DNA of 64,000 bases from Rossellomorea aquimaris (GTDB lineage: Bacteria; Bacillota; Bacilli; Bacillales; Bacillaceae_B): positions 40,728 to 104,727 of the forward strand of contig NZ_JAIVAT010000001.1 in assembly GCF_020172085.1 (NCBI RefSeq). Direction: 5' to 3'. A program made the position numbers and the translations under genes. The notes below the pieces were generated by a model. That model saw only the letters and a program-made list of their open reading frames with translations. It did no database searches and was not told the DNA's origin. Shown in pieces: positions 8,851 to 17,199 of the stretch (positions are counted from its first letter, which is position 1; every line of letters starts with the position of its first letter).

Positions 8851-9121
8851 TTGTCTTTTTTATCAAACTATAGTTGGACAAATATCTTCTATTAACGACC
8901 ATTAATGTCATATTTATACATAAATTTTTTGTTGCTTTTTCGGGTTTAGAGTCGATAGTCCTTTATTTTGAATTTCAAAAAATAAACCTTTTTGACTAAA
9001 TATGCATTATTTCGTAATACTAAATAACTATTTGTTATCTGAAAATATTTACTTTTCAGAATACTAAAGTATATTGTAATTAGTTTGAAAATTTAGTACA
9101 TATTTTAAGGGGGAATCATGT
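8851..9121. other. AT-rich intergenic region upstream of the InhA protease
   Basis: This 270-base leader is strongly AT-rich and carries no convincing frame. It holds an inverted repeat CTGAAAA-N7-TTTTCAG (9039-9059) and two nearby copies of AATACTAAA (9016-9024 and about 9061-9069), possible regulator sites for the protease gene. No clear -35/-10 pair could be fixed. Confidence 0.5.
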
Positions 9122-11536
9122 TTGAAATCTCGTAAAATGTTGTCGATGGCCATGGCTGCGGCTCTAAGTGTAGGGGCATTTGCTGTACCTGCATCAGCTG
9201 CGACCGTAGGACCTGAGAATGTGTTAGCAAAGCCAACGGTGAAATATGACCATAAGCATGGAGGGGCTTTCGATTTAGGTATTGCGAATGATGAACGCCT
9301 GATCGAAATGCTGAAGAAGGAAGGTAAAATCAAGAAAAATGCGACACCAGCAGAAGCTCAGAAAGGTTTGCAAAAGTTCTTGAAAGCAAAAATGGATTCT
9401 GCTGAAAAACAAGCAGATGAAGGCGACCTTCAAACGGAAGAAGTAAAGACGAAAGAAAAGCTTCAAAAAGCCATGAAAAATAATAGTGTTACCTCCGGGA
9501 AAGGGAATAAGCTAGGACACGCTAAGAAGAATTCTCCAGATCCGGTGAAAGAAGAAGCATATGACGGTGAAAAACGTACGGATGAAGTATTGGTACTTCT
9601 CGTTGATTATCCGGACAAGCCTCATAACTCCATGACCGAAGATGAAACGGATATGTATTATGATGGGGACGATGCATACTCACGCGAACATTATCAAGAC
9701 ATGCTATTTGGAACAGGCGGTTGGAAAGGTCCTGATGGCAAGACTTATGTTTCGATGAAGCAATACTATGAACAGCAATCTGGTGGAAGCTATTCAGTGG
9801 ACGGTAATGTTGCGGGCTGGTACACAGCAAGTAATCCGGCAGCTGCCTATGGTGGTAATGATCCACAGCCAGACGGAAGCGACGTAAATGCACGCGGCCT
9901 GATCAAAGAAGCTCTTGCTCAAGCAGCAGCTGACCCGAACGTTAACCTTGCAGACTATGATAAATGGGATCGTTACGATCTTGATGGTGATGGGAATTAC
10001 CTAGAGCCAGACGGACTTGTCGATCACTTAATGGTCATTCACTCAGGTGTTGGTGAAGAAGCTGGCGGTGGATCTTTAGGATCTGATGCTATCTGGTCTC
10101 ACCGTTGGAACCTTGGTGGAATTTTTCCGATTGCTGGATCTCCTACTCCAGAAGTTGACTATTGGGGACAAGGTACAATGTACGCATATGATTACACAAT
10201 CGAACCTGAAGACGGTGCAGTCGGTGTTATGGCCCATGAATTTGGACATGATTTAGGACTTCCTGATGAATACGACACCCAATACACTGGTACTGGTGAA
10301 CCTGTGAGCTACTGGTCCATCATGGCAAGCGGAAGCTGGGCTGGAGCGATTCCAGGTACAATGCCTTCTGGATTCAGTCCATACATGAAAGAAATGCTGC
10401 AGGCTTCTGCTGTAGTGGATAATGAAGGTACGAAAGGGAATTGGCAAACTGGAAGTGAGTACAGCGTAGAAGACATTACACGTAAAGGAACTGAAGTCCT
10501 TTTAGATGAAGCAGCAACTAAAGGTACCAATAACGATGTTGTAAAAATTGATCTTCCTCAAAAAGAGGTACAAGGCATTATGCCAGCATTTGGAGAAAAG
10601 TACTACTATAGTACAAAGGGAGATGACCTTAATACATCTCTAGTTTCTCCTGAATTTGATCTAACGAATGCAACAAACGCTACATTCAGCTTCAAAACGT
10701 TATATGATGTTGAGTACGATTACGATTTCCTTCACGTTACGGCTACAACGGATAGCGGTGAGGAAGTTGAACTGGACACGATCGGTGACGATGATACGGA
10801 TGGAGATGCTCGTGCTGAATCAACTAAAGGTGAATGGGTTGATAAGTCTTACGATTTAAGCCAATTTGCCGGTCAAAAAGTAACACTTACATTCAATTAC
10901 GTTACAGATGGCGGCCTTGCTCTTGATGGCTTCGCATTAGATAATGCCACTTTAATAGTTGATGGAAATGTCGTGTTTGAAGATGGCGCTGAAGGCGACC
11001 CTCAATTTAAAACGGAAGGTTTCGAAGTATCAAACGGAATTTCCCTGAAGGAGCACTACTACCTGCTTGAATGGCGCAGTCACAACGGTGTCGATGAAGG
11101 TCTTGCCAACATCCGCCGTGGTGCAAGCTTAATGCAATTCGATGACGGTTTGGTTGTATGGTATGTAGATAAATCATACAGCGATAACTGGACAGGAACT
11201 CATCCTGGAGACGGTTTCGTTGGGGTTGTCGATGCAGACCAAAAAACAAACTATTGGAGCGACGGATCAGTTGGATCTACACGCTACCAAGTTCACGATG
11301 CGGCATTCAGCCTAAACAAATCAGAAAAAATGTTCCTGGATTACTCTGAATTACTGGGACTGACGATGAAAGATAACCATACTAAACGTAATCCACTATT
11401 CGACGATAGTAAAGATTACAGCAACAAGGGTATGGTAGACGCTGGACGTAACGTACCGAACTACGGATTAAAATTCCGTGTTACTGGCCAAAGTCATGAC
11501 GGTTCAGTCGGTAAAGTTTTAATCTACAAGAAATAA
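9122..11536 (+). CDS. Secreted immune inhibitor A (InhA) family M6 metalloprotease
   Basis: An 804-residue secreted zinc protease. A Sec signal peptide (KSRK, hydrophobic core, cleavage near ASA-AT, residue about 27) is followed by a charged propeptide, the M6 catalytic domain with HEFGHDLGLPDEYD (about residues 371-384) and a later SIMASGSW Met-turn. The C-terminal half has two MAM-like/VEG beta-sandwich segments (FSFKTLYDVEYDYDF region, then FALDNATLIVDG). Length matches Bacillus InhA1-type enzymes. Start: TTG at 9122 lies eight bases after AAGGGGG. An ATG four bases earlier is out of frame and stops after five codons. Monocistronic; probable role in protein degradation outside the cell. 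Confidence 0.93.
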   Translation: MKSRKMLSMAMAAALSVGAFAVPASAATVGPENVLAKPTVKYDHKHGGAFDLGIANDERLIEMLKKEGKIKKNATPAEAQKGLQKFLKAKMDSAEKQADEGDLQTEEVKTKEKLQKAMKNNSVTSGKGNKLGHAKKNSPDPVKEEAYDGEKRTDEVLVLLVDYPDKPHNSMTEDETDMYYDGDDAYSREHYQDMLFGTGGWKGPDGKTYVSMKQYYEQQSGGSYSVDGNVAGWYTASNPAAAYGGNDPQPDGSDVNARGLIKEALAQAAADPNVNLADYDKWDRYDLDGDGNYLEPDGLVDHLMVIHSGVGEEAGGGSLGSDAIWSHRWNLGGIFPIAGSPTPEVDYWGQGTMYAYDYTIEPEDGAVGVMAHEFGHDLGLPDEYDTQYTGTGEPVSYWSIMASGSWAGAIPGTMPSGFSPYMKEMLQASAVVDNEGTKGNWQTGSEYSVEDITRKGTEVLLDEAATKGTNNDVVKIDLPQKEVQGIMPAFGEKYYYSTKGDDLNTSLVSPEFDLTNATNATFSFKTLYDVEYDYDFLHVTATTDSGEEVELDTIGDDDTDGDARAESTKGEWVDKSYDLSQFAGQKVTLTFNYVTDGGLALDGFALDNATLIVDGNVVFEDGAEGDPQFKTEGFEVSNGISLKEHYYLLEWRSHNGVDEGLANIRRGASLMQFDDGLVVWYVDKSYSDNWTGTHPGDGFVGVVDADQKTNYWSDGSVGSTRYQVHDAAFSLNKSEKMFLDYSELLGLTMKDNHTKRNPLFDDSKDYSNKGMVDAGRNVPNYGLKFRVTGQSHDGSVGKVLIYKK

Positions 11537-11542
11537 TTAAGC

Positions 11543-11577
11543 AAAGGGTGACGGCGATTCGGCCGTCACCCTTTAAG
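11543..11577 (+). terminator. Intrinsic terminator after the InhA protease
   Basis: AAAGGGTGACGGC and GCCGTCACCCTTT form a perfect 13-bp stem with a six-base loop seven bases after the stop. The T tract is weak. Confidence 0.75.
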
Positions 11578-11646
11578 CATGTTAGTGGACATTTTTTTCA
11601 TCAGAATTGATAATAATACACACATCAATTAAAGGAGATGTCCATT

Positions 11647-12642
11647 TTGAAGCTAAGTGTCTTAGATCAGTCACCGATTGCAGAAGGAATGAGCCCTCAA
11701 GAGGCTTTACATCATACAGTAACATTAGCACAGCATGCAGAGAAATTAGGGTTTGAACGGTTCTGGGTATCAGAGCATCATGATTCCACGGGACTTGCCG
11801 GTTCATCACCGGAAGTGTTAATTGCTCATCTTGCTCAAAATACGTCAAAGATCCGAGTAGGGTCTGGAGGCATCATGCTTCCCCATTACTCTTCATACAA
11901 AGTAGCGGAGAATTTCCGATTGCTGGAAGGGTTGAACCCGAATCGGATCGATTTAGGATTGGGGAGGGCACCTGGAGGGATGCCGATGGCTACGATGGCC
12001 CTTCATGACGGGAAACCACGGGATGTGAATCGCTATCCAGAACAGATCGATGATCTCCTAGGCTATCTCACGGATTCCTTACCTGATGGTCATCCGTACC
12101 AGGGTTTAACAGCTGCACCTTTGATCAAGACGATGCCGGAAGTATGGATGCTCGGTTCAAGTCCATCCAGTGCGATGCTGGCAGCTCAAAAAGGACTGCC
12201 ATACACATTCGCTCAGTTCATCAATGGGGAGGGTGGACCACAATATACTCAAGCCTACCGAAATAACTTTGTTCCCTCGGAGTACTTGAAAGAACCGAAG
12301 AACATCGTGGCCGTATTTGCCATCTGTGCAGAGACGGATGAGGAAGCAGAAAGAGTCGCATCGAGCTTGGATCTTTCAATCCTGATGATCGAGCAAGGCA
12401 TGCGCTCGAACGGAACGCCAAGCCCAGAAAAAGCGGCTGCCTACCAATACACTCCATTTGAAGAAATGAGAGTGCGTGAAAACCGCAAGCGGATGGTGGT
12501 CGGAAATCCGAAAAAAGTGAAAGAAAAACTTCTTGCACTCAGCGAACAGTACCAAACCGATGAAATCATGCTCGTAAGCATCACCCATGACTTCAAAGAC
12601 AAACTCAAATCATTTGAACTCATCGCAAACGAATTATTATAA
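11647..12642 (+). CDS. LLM class flavin-dependent oxidoreductase (luciferase family group 1)
   Basis: About 331 residues of the bacterial-luciferase-like family, which use reduced FMN and oxygen on small substrates. The opening (KLSVLDQSPIAEG), FWVSEHH, GSGGIMLPHYS and LGLGRAPGG segments are hallmarks of the 'group 1' single-subunit enzymes. The substrate is unknown. The TTG at 11647 is best placed relative to AAAGGAG; the in-frame ATG at 11638 abuts that site. Single gene, ended by a paired-10-mer terminator shared with ytqB. Confidence 0.88.
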   Translation: MKLSVLDQSPIAEGMSPQEALHHTVTLAQHAEKLGFERFWVSEHHDSTGLAGSSPEVLIAHLAQNTSKIRVGSGGIMLPHYSSYKVAENFRLLEGLNPNRIDLGLGRAPGGMPMATMALHDGKPRDVNRYPEQIDDLLGYLTDSLPDGHPYQGLTAAPLIKTMPEVWMLGSSPSSAMLAAQKGLPYTFAQFINGEGGPQYTQAYRNNFVPSEYLKEPKNIVAVFAICAETDEEAERVASSLDLSILMIEQGMRSNGTPSPEKAAAYQYTPFEEMRVRENRKRMVVGNPKKVKEKLLALSEQYQTDEIMLVSITHDFKDKLKSFELIANELL

Positions 12643-12643
12643 A

Positions 12644-12684
12644 AAATAGGGACGGACCTTCTCAGAGGTCCGTCCCTATTTTTT
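12644..12684. terminator. Bidirectional terminator with paired GGGACGGACC arms
   Basis: AAATAGGGACGGACCT pairs with AGGTCCGTCCCTATTT around a short loop, with T-rich flanks on both strands. It lies between the convergent oxidoreductase and ytqB; the ytqB stop codon falls within its last bases. Confidence 0.9.
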
Positions 12685-13255
12685 ATCTCTTCTCCAACGC
12701 TACAATGAATGGAGGATTGTTAAGCTGGTTCATGAATTGATAACGAAGGACATGAACGTAGTTTTGATCCAATCGTTCAACGTAGCGGAGAATGTAATCC
12801 CGTTCTACCGCGCCTTCTGGATGTCCATGATAAATCACGAGAACAAGGATTCCTTCAGGTGCCATCATTTCTAGAATTTGATTCAGAGCAAGTATCGTCG
12901 TTTTTGGACGGGTGACGATATCTTTGTCACCGCCTGGTAAGTATCCAAGATTAAAGACTGCTCCCGTCACTTTCCCATGATGCAATGGGGGGATGACGTT
13001 CATGACGGTCTCGTGTCCCTGATGAAAAAGGGTCACGCGGTGGGCAAGATCATGGGTATTGAGCTGTTCCCTGGTGTTTTCAATGGCTTCTTCTTGAATA
13101 TCAAAACCATATACACGACCGTTTTCTCCAACTAAGCGAGCGAGGAACAGGGTATCATGCCCATTTCCAAGCGTTGCGTCTATGGTAATGTCTCCCGGTT
13201 TGACAGCTCTTTCTAACAGCTGTCTTGCGAAAGGTAGTATTCGATCTAATTTCAT
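12683..13255 (-). CDS. ytqB: Class I SAM-dependent methyltransferase YtqB
   Basis: A 190-residue rRNA-methylase-like Rossmann methyltransferase. The SAM-binding motif I is DATLGNGHDTLFLA (about residues 24-37), followed by GFDIQEEAI (motif II), and NLGYLPGGDK is the family's catalytic-region signature. It starts within the last bases of ytqA (four-base ATGA overlap), so the two are translationally coupled. The paired radical-SAM protein suggests a joint RNA-modification role; B. subtilis has the same pair. Confidence 0.92.
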   Translation of the reverse strand: MKLDRILPFARQLLERAVKPGDITIDATLGNGHDTLFLARLVGENGRVYGFDIQEEAIENTREQLNTHDLAHRVTLFHQGHETVMNVIPPLHHGKVTGAVFNLGYLPGGDKDIVTRPKTTILALNQILEMMAPEGILVLVIYHGHPEGAVERDYILRYVERLDQNYVHVLRYQFMNQLNNPPFIVALEKR

Positions 13256-14217
13256 GCTTTCACATCCACTTTATAAAATTTTCCCTGCCAGCTGTCCCGG
13301 CGTTTCAGTTCATCGTCAATGGCGTTGAGTACGCTCCATTTATTCACACTCCACATTGGTCCGATCATCAGGTCGATAGGTCCGTCCCCGGTTATGCGGT
13401 GTACGATCATCTCGGGCGGGATGACTTCCAATTGGTCACAGACGAGTTTGACGTAGTGGTCAAAATCCATGAAGTCCACCAGTCCTTTTTCGTATTGCTT
13501 GACCATGGGTGTACCTTTTAATAAGTGCAGGAGGTGGATCTTGATTCCTTGGACGTCAAGTCCCGCTACCTCACGTGCCGTTTCCATCATCATGTCCTCA
13601 TTTTCCTGGGGAAGTCCGTTAATAATATGGGAGCACACACGAATTCCGTGTCGGCGCAATTTATTGACACCATCAACATAACATTGATAGTCATGCGCCC
13701 GGTTGATCAAGCCTGCTGTTTTTTCATGAACGGTCTGCAGACCCAGCTCCACCCATAGATAGGTTCTTTTATTCAATTCAGCCAGGTACTCGACCACGTC
13801 GTCTGGAAGACAATCGGGGCGGGTGGCGATGGAAAGACCGACGACTCCTTCCTGATGAAGGACGGATTCATACTTTTCCCTTAGCACATCAACAGGTGCA
13901 TGCGTGTTTGTGAATGCCTGGAAATAGGCCATGTATTTTCCATCTTTCCATTTTTGATGCATTCTTCCTTTTATGTCATTAAACTGCTTTTCCAGGGGAT
14001 CGACCCTGCTTCCGGCGAAATCTCCTGATCCGGCGGCGCTGCAAAAGGTACAGCCGCCGTGAGCAACCGTGCCGTCACGGTTAGGGCAGTCGAAGCCGCC
14101 ATCTAAAGCGACCTTAAAGACTTTATGTCCAAAATGATTTCTCAAATGGTAGTTCCACGTATGATATCGTTTTAAATCTGTGGCATATGGAAATGGGTTT
14201 GTCCCGATGACAAACAC
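13252..14217 (-). CDS. ytqA: Radical SAM protein YtqA (TIGR01212 family)
   Basis: A 321-residue radical-SAM enzyme with the cluster motif CPNRDGTVAHGGCTFC (about residues 43-58), in which three cysteines hold a 4Fe-4S cluster, then YFQAFTNTHAP and WVELGLQTVHEKT, both typical of the Elp3-related TIGR01212 family. Substrate unknown, probably RNA. The only in-frame standard start after an upstream stop is GTG at 14217, but it touches the AGGAGG site directly; a non-standard ATC three codons on would be better spaced. First gene of ytqAB. Confidence 0.9.
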   Translation of the reverse strand: MFVIGTNPFPYATDLKRYHTWNYHLRNHFGHKVFKVALDGGFDCPNRDGTVAHGGCTFCSAAGSGDFAGSRVDPLEKQFNDIKGRMHQKWKDGKYMAYFQAFTNTHAPVDVLREKYESVLHQEGVVGLSIATRPDCLPDDVVEYLAELNKRTYLWVELGLQTVHEKTAGLINRAHDYQCYVDGVNKLRRHGIRVCSHIINGLPQENEDMMMETAREVAGLDVQGIKIHLLHLLKGTPMVKQYEKGLVDFMDFDHYVKLVCDQLEVIPPEMIVHRITGDGPIDLMIGPMWSVNKWSVLNAIDDELKRRDSWQGKFYKVDVKA

Positions 14218-14419
14218 CTCCTAGCTTTCAATGTGTTAAACGGTATGTAGGTCGTTCAAAAAGATTTTATCATGAACAGGGGGACAAATGTATCCTGCGA
14301 AAGGAAATAGGCGAAGATTACCACTTCTGAAACGGACAATCGGGTTCAAACTAAGAGGGAGAGGAGCTAAGGATGGGTCCTTTCTCTTCTTTATTCCAAC
14401 CATCAAGGAGGTAGTCGTA

Positions 14420-14713
14420 ATGGCAACCAGAAATTCAATGGATGAATGCATTCAAAAGTGTGAAGATGCCATTCGTTACGCTCAAGAACAATATAAATCA
14501 GGGTCGCAGCAGGAGCATTATCATGATGTGGAGTACACGAAAGCCATGCAGCAGTTAGAAGAAGCAGTCAACGACGTGGCTCACATGGCGAATAGTGCAA
14601 ACTCACAACAGCGTGAACAACTGCACCGCATGAGACTTCAGCTTCAGACTTTACAGAATGAAATGATTTTGTTAGATCATGATCCAAATGTCGTGGGAGG
14701 TAAATTACATTGA
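14420..14713 (+). CDS. ytzC: YtzC family protein (DUF2524), 97 aa
   Basis: A 97-residue, highly polar, helix-rich protein of the Bacillus YtzC family, with long Gln/Glu/His-rich heptad-like helices (KAMQQLEEAVNDVAHMA; QREQLHRMRLQLQ) suggesting a coiled coil. No function is established. ATG at 14420 has AAGGAGG eight bases upstream; a longer in-frame extension to 14288 lacks such a site. Its neighbour ytqA lies divergently, as in B. subtilis. The next gene overlaps its stop by four bases. Confidence 0.88.
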   Translation: MATRNSMDECIQKCEDAIRYAQEQYKSGSQQEHYHDVEYTKAMQQLEEAVNDVAHMANSANSQQREQLHRMRLQLQTLQNEMILLDHDPNVVGGKLH

Positions 14714-14874
14714 GTACACGCTCTGATCAAAACAACCCTGAACAAAAGACCCGTAGTGATTTCCGAACCATGGATACAGAATTCGGTGCAGAAAACAACC
14801 CGGTCAAAGAAGCCAAAAAGCGCTACGAAAAACAGGGTCAACCTGTTAAATCCGACCATCACAACGGTAAATGA
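14710..14874 (+). CDS. Small hydrophilic hypothetical protein, 54 aa
   Basis: A TTG-start frame overlaps the ytzC stop by four bases and has GGGAGGT nine bases upstream, so it is probably translationally coupled. The product is very polar, with a DTEFGAENNPVKEAKKRYEK centre and a His/Lys tail; no domain is recognised. It resembles short Bacillus proteins without known role. A terminator follows at once, which supports it as the last gene of the ytzC unit. Confidence 0.65.
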   Translation: MSTRSDQNNPEQKTRSDFRTMDTEFGAENNPVKEAKKRYEKQGQPVKSDHHNGK

Positions 14875-14882
14875 TCGTCATG

Positions 14883-14917
14883 AACCAGGTGCTCATTATG
14901 AGTGCCCGGTTTTTTTA
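14883..14917 (+). terminator. Intrinsic terminator after the ytzC unit
   Basis: AACCAGGTGCTCA and TGAGTGCCCGGTT pair with one mismatch around a three-base loop, followed by seven T residues. Confidence 0.85.
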
Positions 14918-15008
14918 TTTTTTCAAGAAATAATTCTTGCTCCCGTTCACCAAAAGGAGTAAAATCCTTTTGGGACTCGAAATAAAAGAGTGGAAAGGGG
15001 GCAGAGTG

Positions 15009-16196
15009 ATGCCCAAATCTTTATGGCTGCTAGTCATTGGAATGATGGTGAATGTGACGGGAGCTTCTTTTTTATGGCCGCTCAATACCATCTATCTTCA
15101 TGAAAATTTAGGAAAGTCACTATCTGTGGCGGGAATTGTGCTGATGATGAATGCAGGCGCGAGTGTCATTGGAAATCTGATTGGAGGAACATTGTTCGAC
15201 CGTTTTGGTGGATATCGTTCCATTCTATTAGGGATTTCCATTACATTATCCGCCCTGATCGGAATGAACATTTGGCACGGCTTTTCTTTCTATGTTGTCT
15301 TCTTGACGATTGTTGGATTTGGCTCAGGGATCGTATTTCCTTCCATGTATGCCATGGCAGGTTCTGTTTGGCCGGAAGGTGGAAGGAAAGCATTCAATTC
15401 TGTCTATGTCGCTCAAAACATTGGAGTTGCTGTAGGAGCTGCCTTGGGCGGTTTCGTCGCTTCATTCTCCTTTAACTATATATTTTTAGCGAATTTGAGT
15501 ATGTATATCGTCTTTTTCTTGATTGCAATGTTTGGCTATCGGAACATTTCCGTTGCTGGTCACCAAACGTCGGTGCTGAATGAATCGAAGGTGATCAAGG
15601 ATCGCTCGAAACTAAAGGCTCTTCTATTCATTTGTATCGCCTATTTATTATGCTGGGTGGGCTATGTGCAGTGGCAATCCACTATTGCAACGTATACGCA
15701 GGAAATCAATATTTCCTTGAAACAATACAGCTTATTGTGGACGATCAACGGTGCACTCATCGTTCTGGCACAGCCGCTTTTATCAAAAGCCATCAAGCGA
15801 TTCGAAAACAATTTAAAGCTTCAAATCATGATCGGGACTGTCATTTTCATGATGTCGTTCGGTGTGGCATCGATGGCTGATCAATTTCAATGGTTTGCTA
15901 TGGCCATGATCATTTTGACCATTGGTGAAATGCTCATTTGGCCTGCGGTTCCAACTATAGCGAACTCACTTGCCCCAAAGGGAAGAGAGGGGTTCTATCA
16001 AGGAATCGTCAACAGTACTGCCACGGGCGGAAGAATGATCGGTCCGTTCATCGGAGGAGTACTGGTGGATGTATTCAGCATGCAGGTGCTGTTCATGACG
16101 TTGATCGCTTTCTTTGTCGTTTCATTATTGATCACCAGTCAATATGACCGGCCATTGAGAAAGAAAAATGCCGTTCCCGTTTCGGCTCAACAATAA
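15009..16196 (+). CDS. yttB: MFS transporter, YttB-like
   Basis: A 395-residue major facilitator with about 12 membrane segments. The loop motif after helix 2 is GGTLFDRFGGYRS (about residues 60-72), the MFS G-x-L-x-D-R-x-G-x-R/K-x signature. It resembles the putative drug/metabolite exporter YttB, found near ytzC-ytqA in B. subtilis; substrate unknown. ATG at 15009 follows AAAGGGGGC by seven bases. Monocistronic, with a strong terminator straight after the stop. The gene symbol rests on family and neighbourhood. Confidence 0.8.
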   Translation: MPKSLWLLVIGMMVNVTGASFLWPLNTIYLHENLGKSLSVAGIVLMMNAGASVIGNLIGGTLFDRFGGYRSILLGISITLSALIGMNIWHGFSFYVVFLTIVGFGSGIVFPSMYAMAGSVWPEGGRKAFNSVYVAQNIGVAVGAALGGFVASFSFNYIFLANLSMYIVFFLIAMFGYRNISVAGHQTSVLNESKVIKDRSKLKALLFICIAYLLCWVGYVQWQSTIATYTQEINISLKQYSLLWTINGALIVLAQPLLSKAIKRFENNLKLQIMIGTVIFMMSFGVASMADQFQWFAMAMIILTIGEMLIWPAVPTIANSLAPKGREGFYQGIVNSTATGGRMIGPFIGGVLVDVFSMQVLFMTLIAFFVVSLLITSQYDRPLRKKNAVPVSAQQ

Positions 16197-16200
16197 AGAA

Positions 16201-16231
16201 ACCCCCAATGAAAATTCATTGGGGGTTTTTC
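16201..16231 (+). terminator. Intrinsic terminator after yttB
   Basis: ACCCCCAATGAA and TTCATTGGGGGT form a perfect 12-bp stem with a two-base loop and a T5 tract. Confidence 0.9.
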
Positions 16232-16238
16232 TCCATAT

Positions 16239-16372
16239 AAAAAGGGCTCCCGTTTCCTACGGAAGCCCACTTGCAAAAAATTGAGGCGGTGGATCAGCAA
16301 ACGCCACATCGTTTGTTGTCACTAGGACGTGATCCCCGACTTACACAATTCAGCTCATCGCTATAATAGAAT
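16239..16372 (-). ncRNA. Candidate structured small RNA, about 130 nt
   Basis: No reading frame explains this gap, yet on the minus strand it folds well. GAATTG pairs with CAATTT, inside which GGGGATCA pairs with TGATCCaCC, inside which CAAACG and CGTTTG make a hairpin. The 3' end is an intrinsic terminator, GGGCTTCCGT/ACGGGAGCCC (one G-T pair, five-base loop) then TTTTT. A plausible promoter (TTGGCT-N17-TATGCT on the minus strand) lies just upstream. I could not match it to a named RNA family. It could instead be only a terminator plus unrelated repeats. Confidence 0.42.
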
Positions 16373-16520
16373 AGCATAGGACTTTTAAAAAAACAAGCCA
16401 ATTTTAAAAAAACTTCGGATTGGTCATGTGTATGAAAGAAGAAAGGTGCCCGTATCGATGAAACAAGACTATAGAGAAATAGGAATGAAAATCCGAATGG
16501 GACGCAGAACCATTTCTACA

Positions 16521-17024
16521 TCATTTCTTTAGCCAGTACTTCAACAGTGGACCGCTATCCCCAAATACAGGATCTAATGATGGAAGGGGTACGTTTTTGA
16601 TGTCAATCAACACACTGGGTCTTTCACGCAATGATCCTTTCTTTACATTATATTCGTCTCCATTTGGATAGGCGCCTGTGACTTTAAAATCGTGACTTGC
16701 GTACAATCTCTTATGTCCCGTACCGGCAGGGAGGATGATCACATCACCTTGCTGGACCGTAACATGTTCTCCCATCTCCCCGCCTAATTGAACGTTTGCT
16801 TCACCTTGGATGACAGCCAATGCTTCATGAGTATTGCTATGGTAATGATGATAATCATATATGCCATTCGTCCAGCTGTTCAGCCATTGATTCCGGTTGA
16901 ATGTCTCTTCTGCTTCAGCAGCTTGATCCAGGGCGTTCCGGTAAATGATTACGGGCAGGTCAGGGTTATTCGGGATGATTCCATCGTCTTCGAAATAGAA
17001 TAGTTTCAATTCTGCGATTTTCAT
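16521..17024 (-). CDS. Cupin domain protein, YjlB family
   Basis: A 167-residue single-domain cupin. Cupin motif 1 is YHHYHSNTHEALAVIQGEA (about residues 55-75), with the metal-binding HxH...E set; motif 2 is GDVIILPAGTGHK (about 93-105). The opening LFYFEDDGIIPNNPDLPVII is typical of the YjlB-type proteins of Bacillus. No reaction is known. ATG at 17024 has GGAGG nine bases upstream. It is monocistronic and divergent from the sigma-54 activator, without an obvious functional link. Confidence 0.88.
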   Translation of the reverse strand: MKIAELKLFYFEDDGIIPNNPDLPVIIYRNALDQAAEAEETFNRNQWLNSWTNGIYDYHHYHSNTHEALAVIQGEANVQLGGEMGEHVTVQQGDVIILPAGTGHKRLYASHDFKVTGAYPNGDEYNVKKGSLRERPSVLIDIKNVPLPSLDPVFGDSGPLLKYWLKK

Positions 17025-17199
17025 CCTTTCATTCCTCCATTCATTGTTAAGAAGTTTCCCTAATACCTCATGCATTAAACCGATTTTGAACTGGTAATTG
17101 AAATTATTGGCAGAAAGGAATTCTTTTCACAATGATGTGGAATGGATGTGCTACTATAAAACTATATGTTCTCTTGCAAAATGGAGGAGGCAATGGGAA

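Noticed and set aside
9118..9135. ATG just before the InhA protease start
   Set aside because: It opens a five-codon frame ending in TAA and is only four bases from the ribosome-binding site. The TTG at 9122 gives the full signal peptide at correct spacing.
9122..11536. Pathogenicity island around the InhA protease
   Set aside because: InhA-type proteases are common in harmless Bacilli, and codon use and flanking synteny are ordinary here.
16239..16372. 6S RNA or small SRP RNA
   Set aside because: It lacks the long double-stranded arm with a central bubble of 6S RNA and the GGAA-type SRP apical motif; left as an unassigned candidate.
16458..16532. 24-codon ATG frame on the plus strand next to the cupin gene
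   Set aside because: The ribosome-binding site is distant, the product has no recognisable feature, and it overlaps the 3' end of the convergent cupin gene. Better explained as chance.
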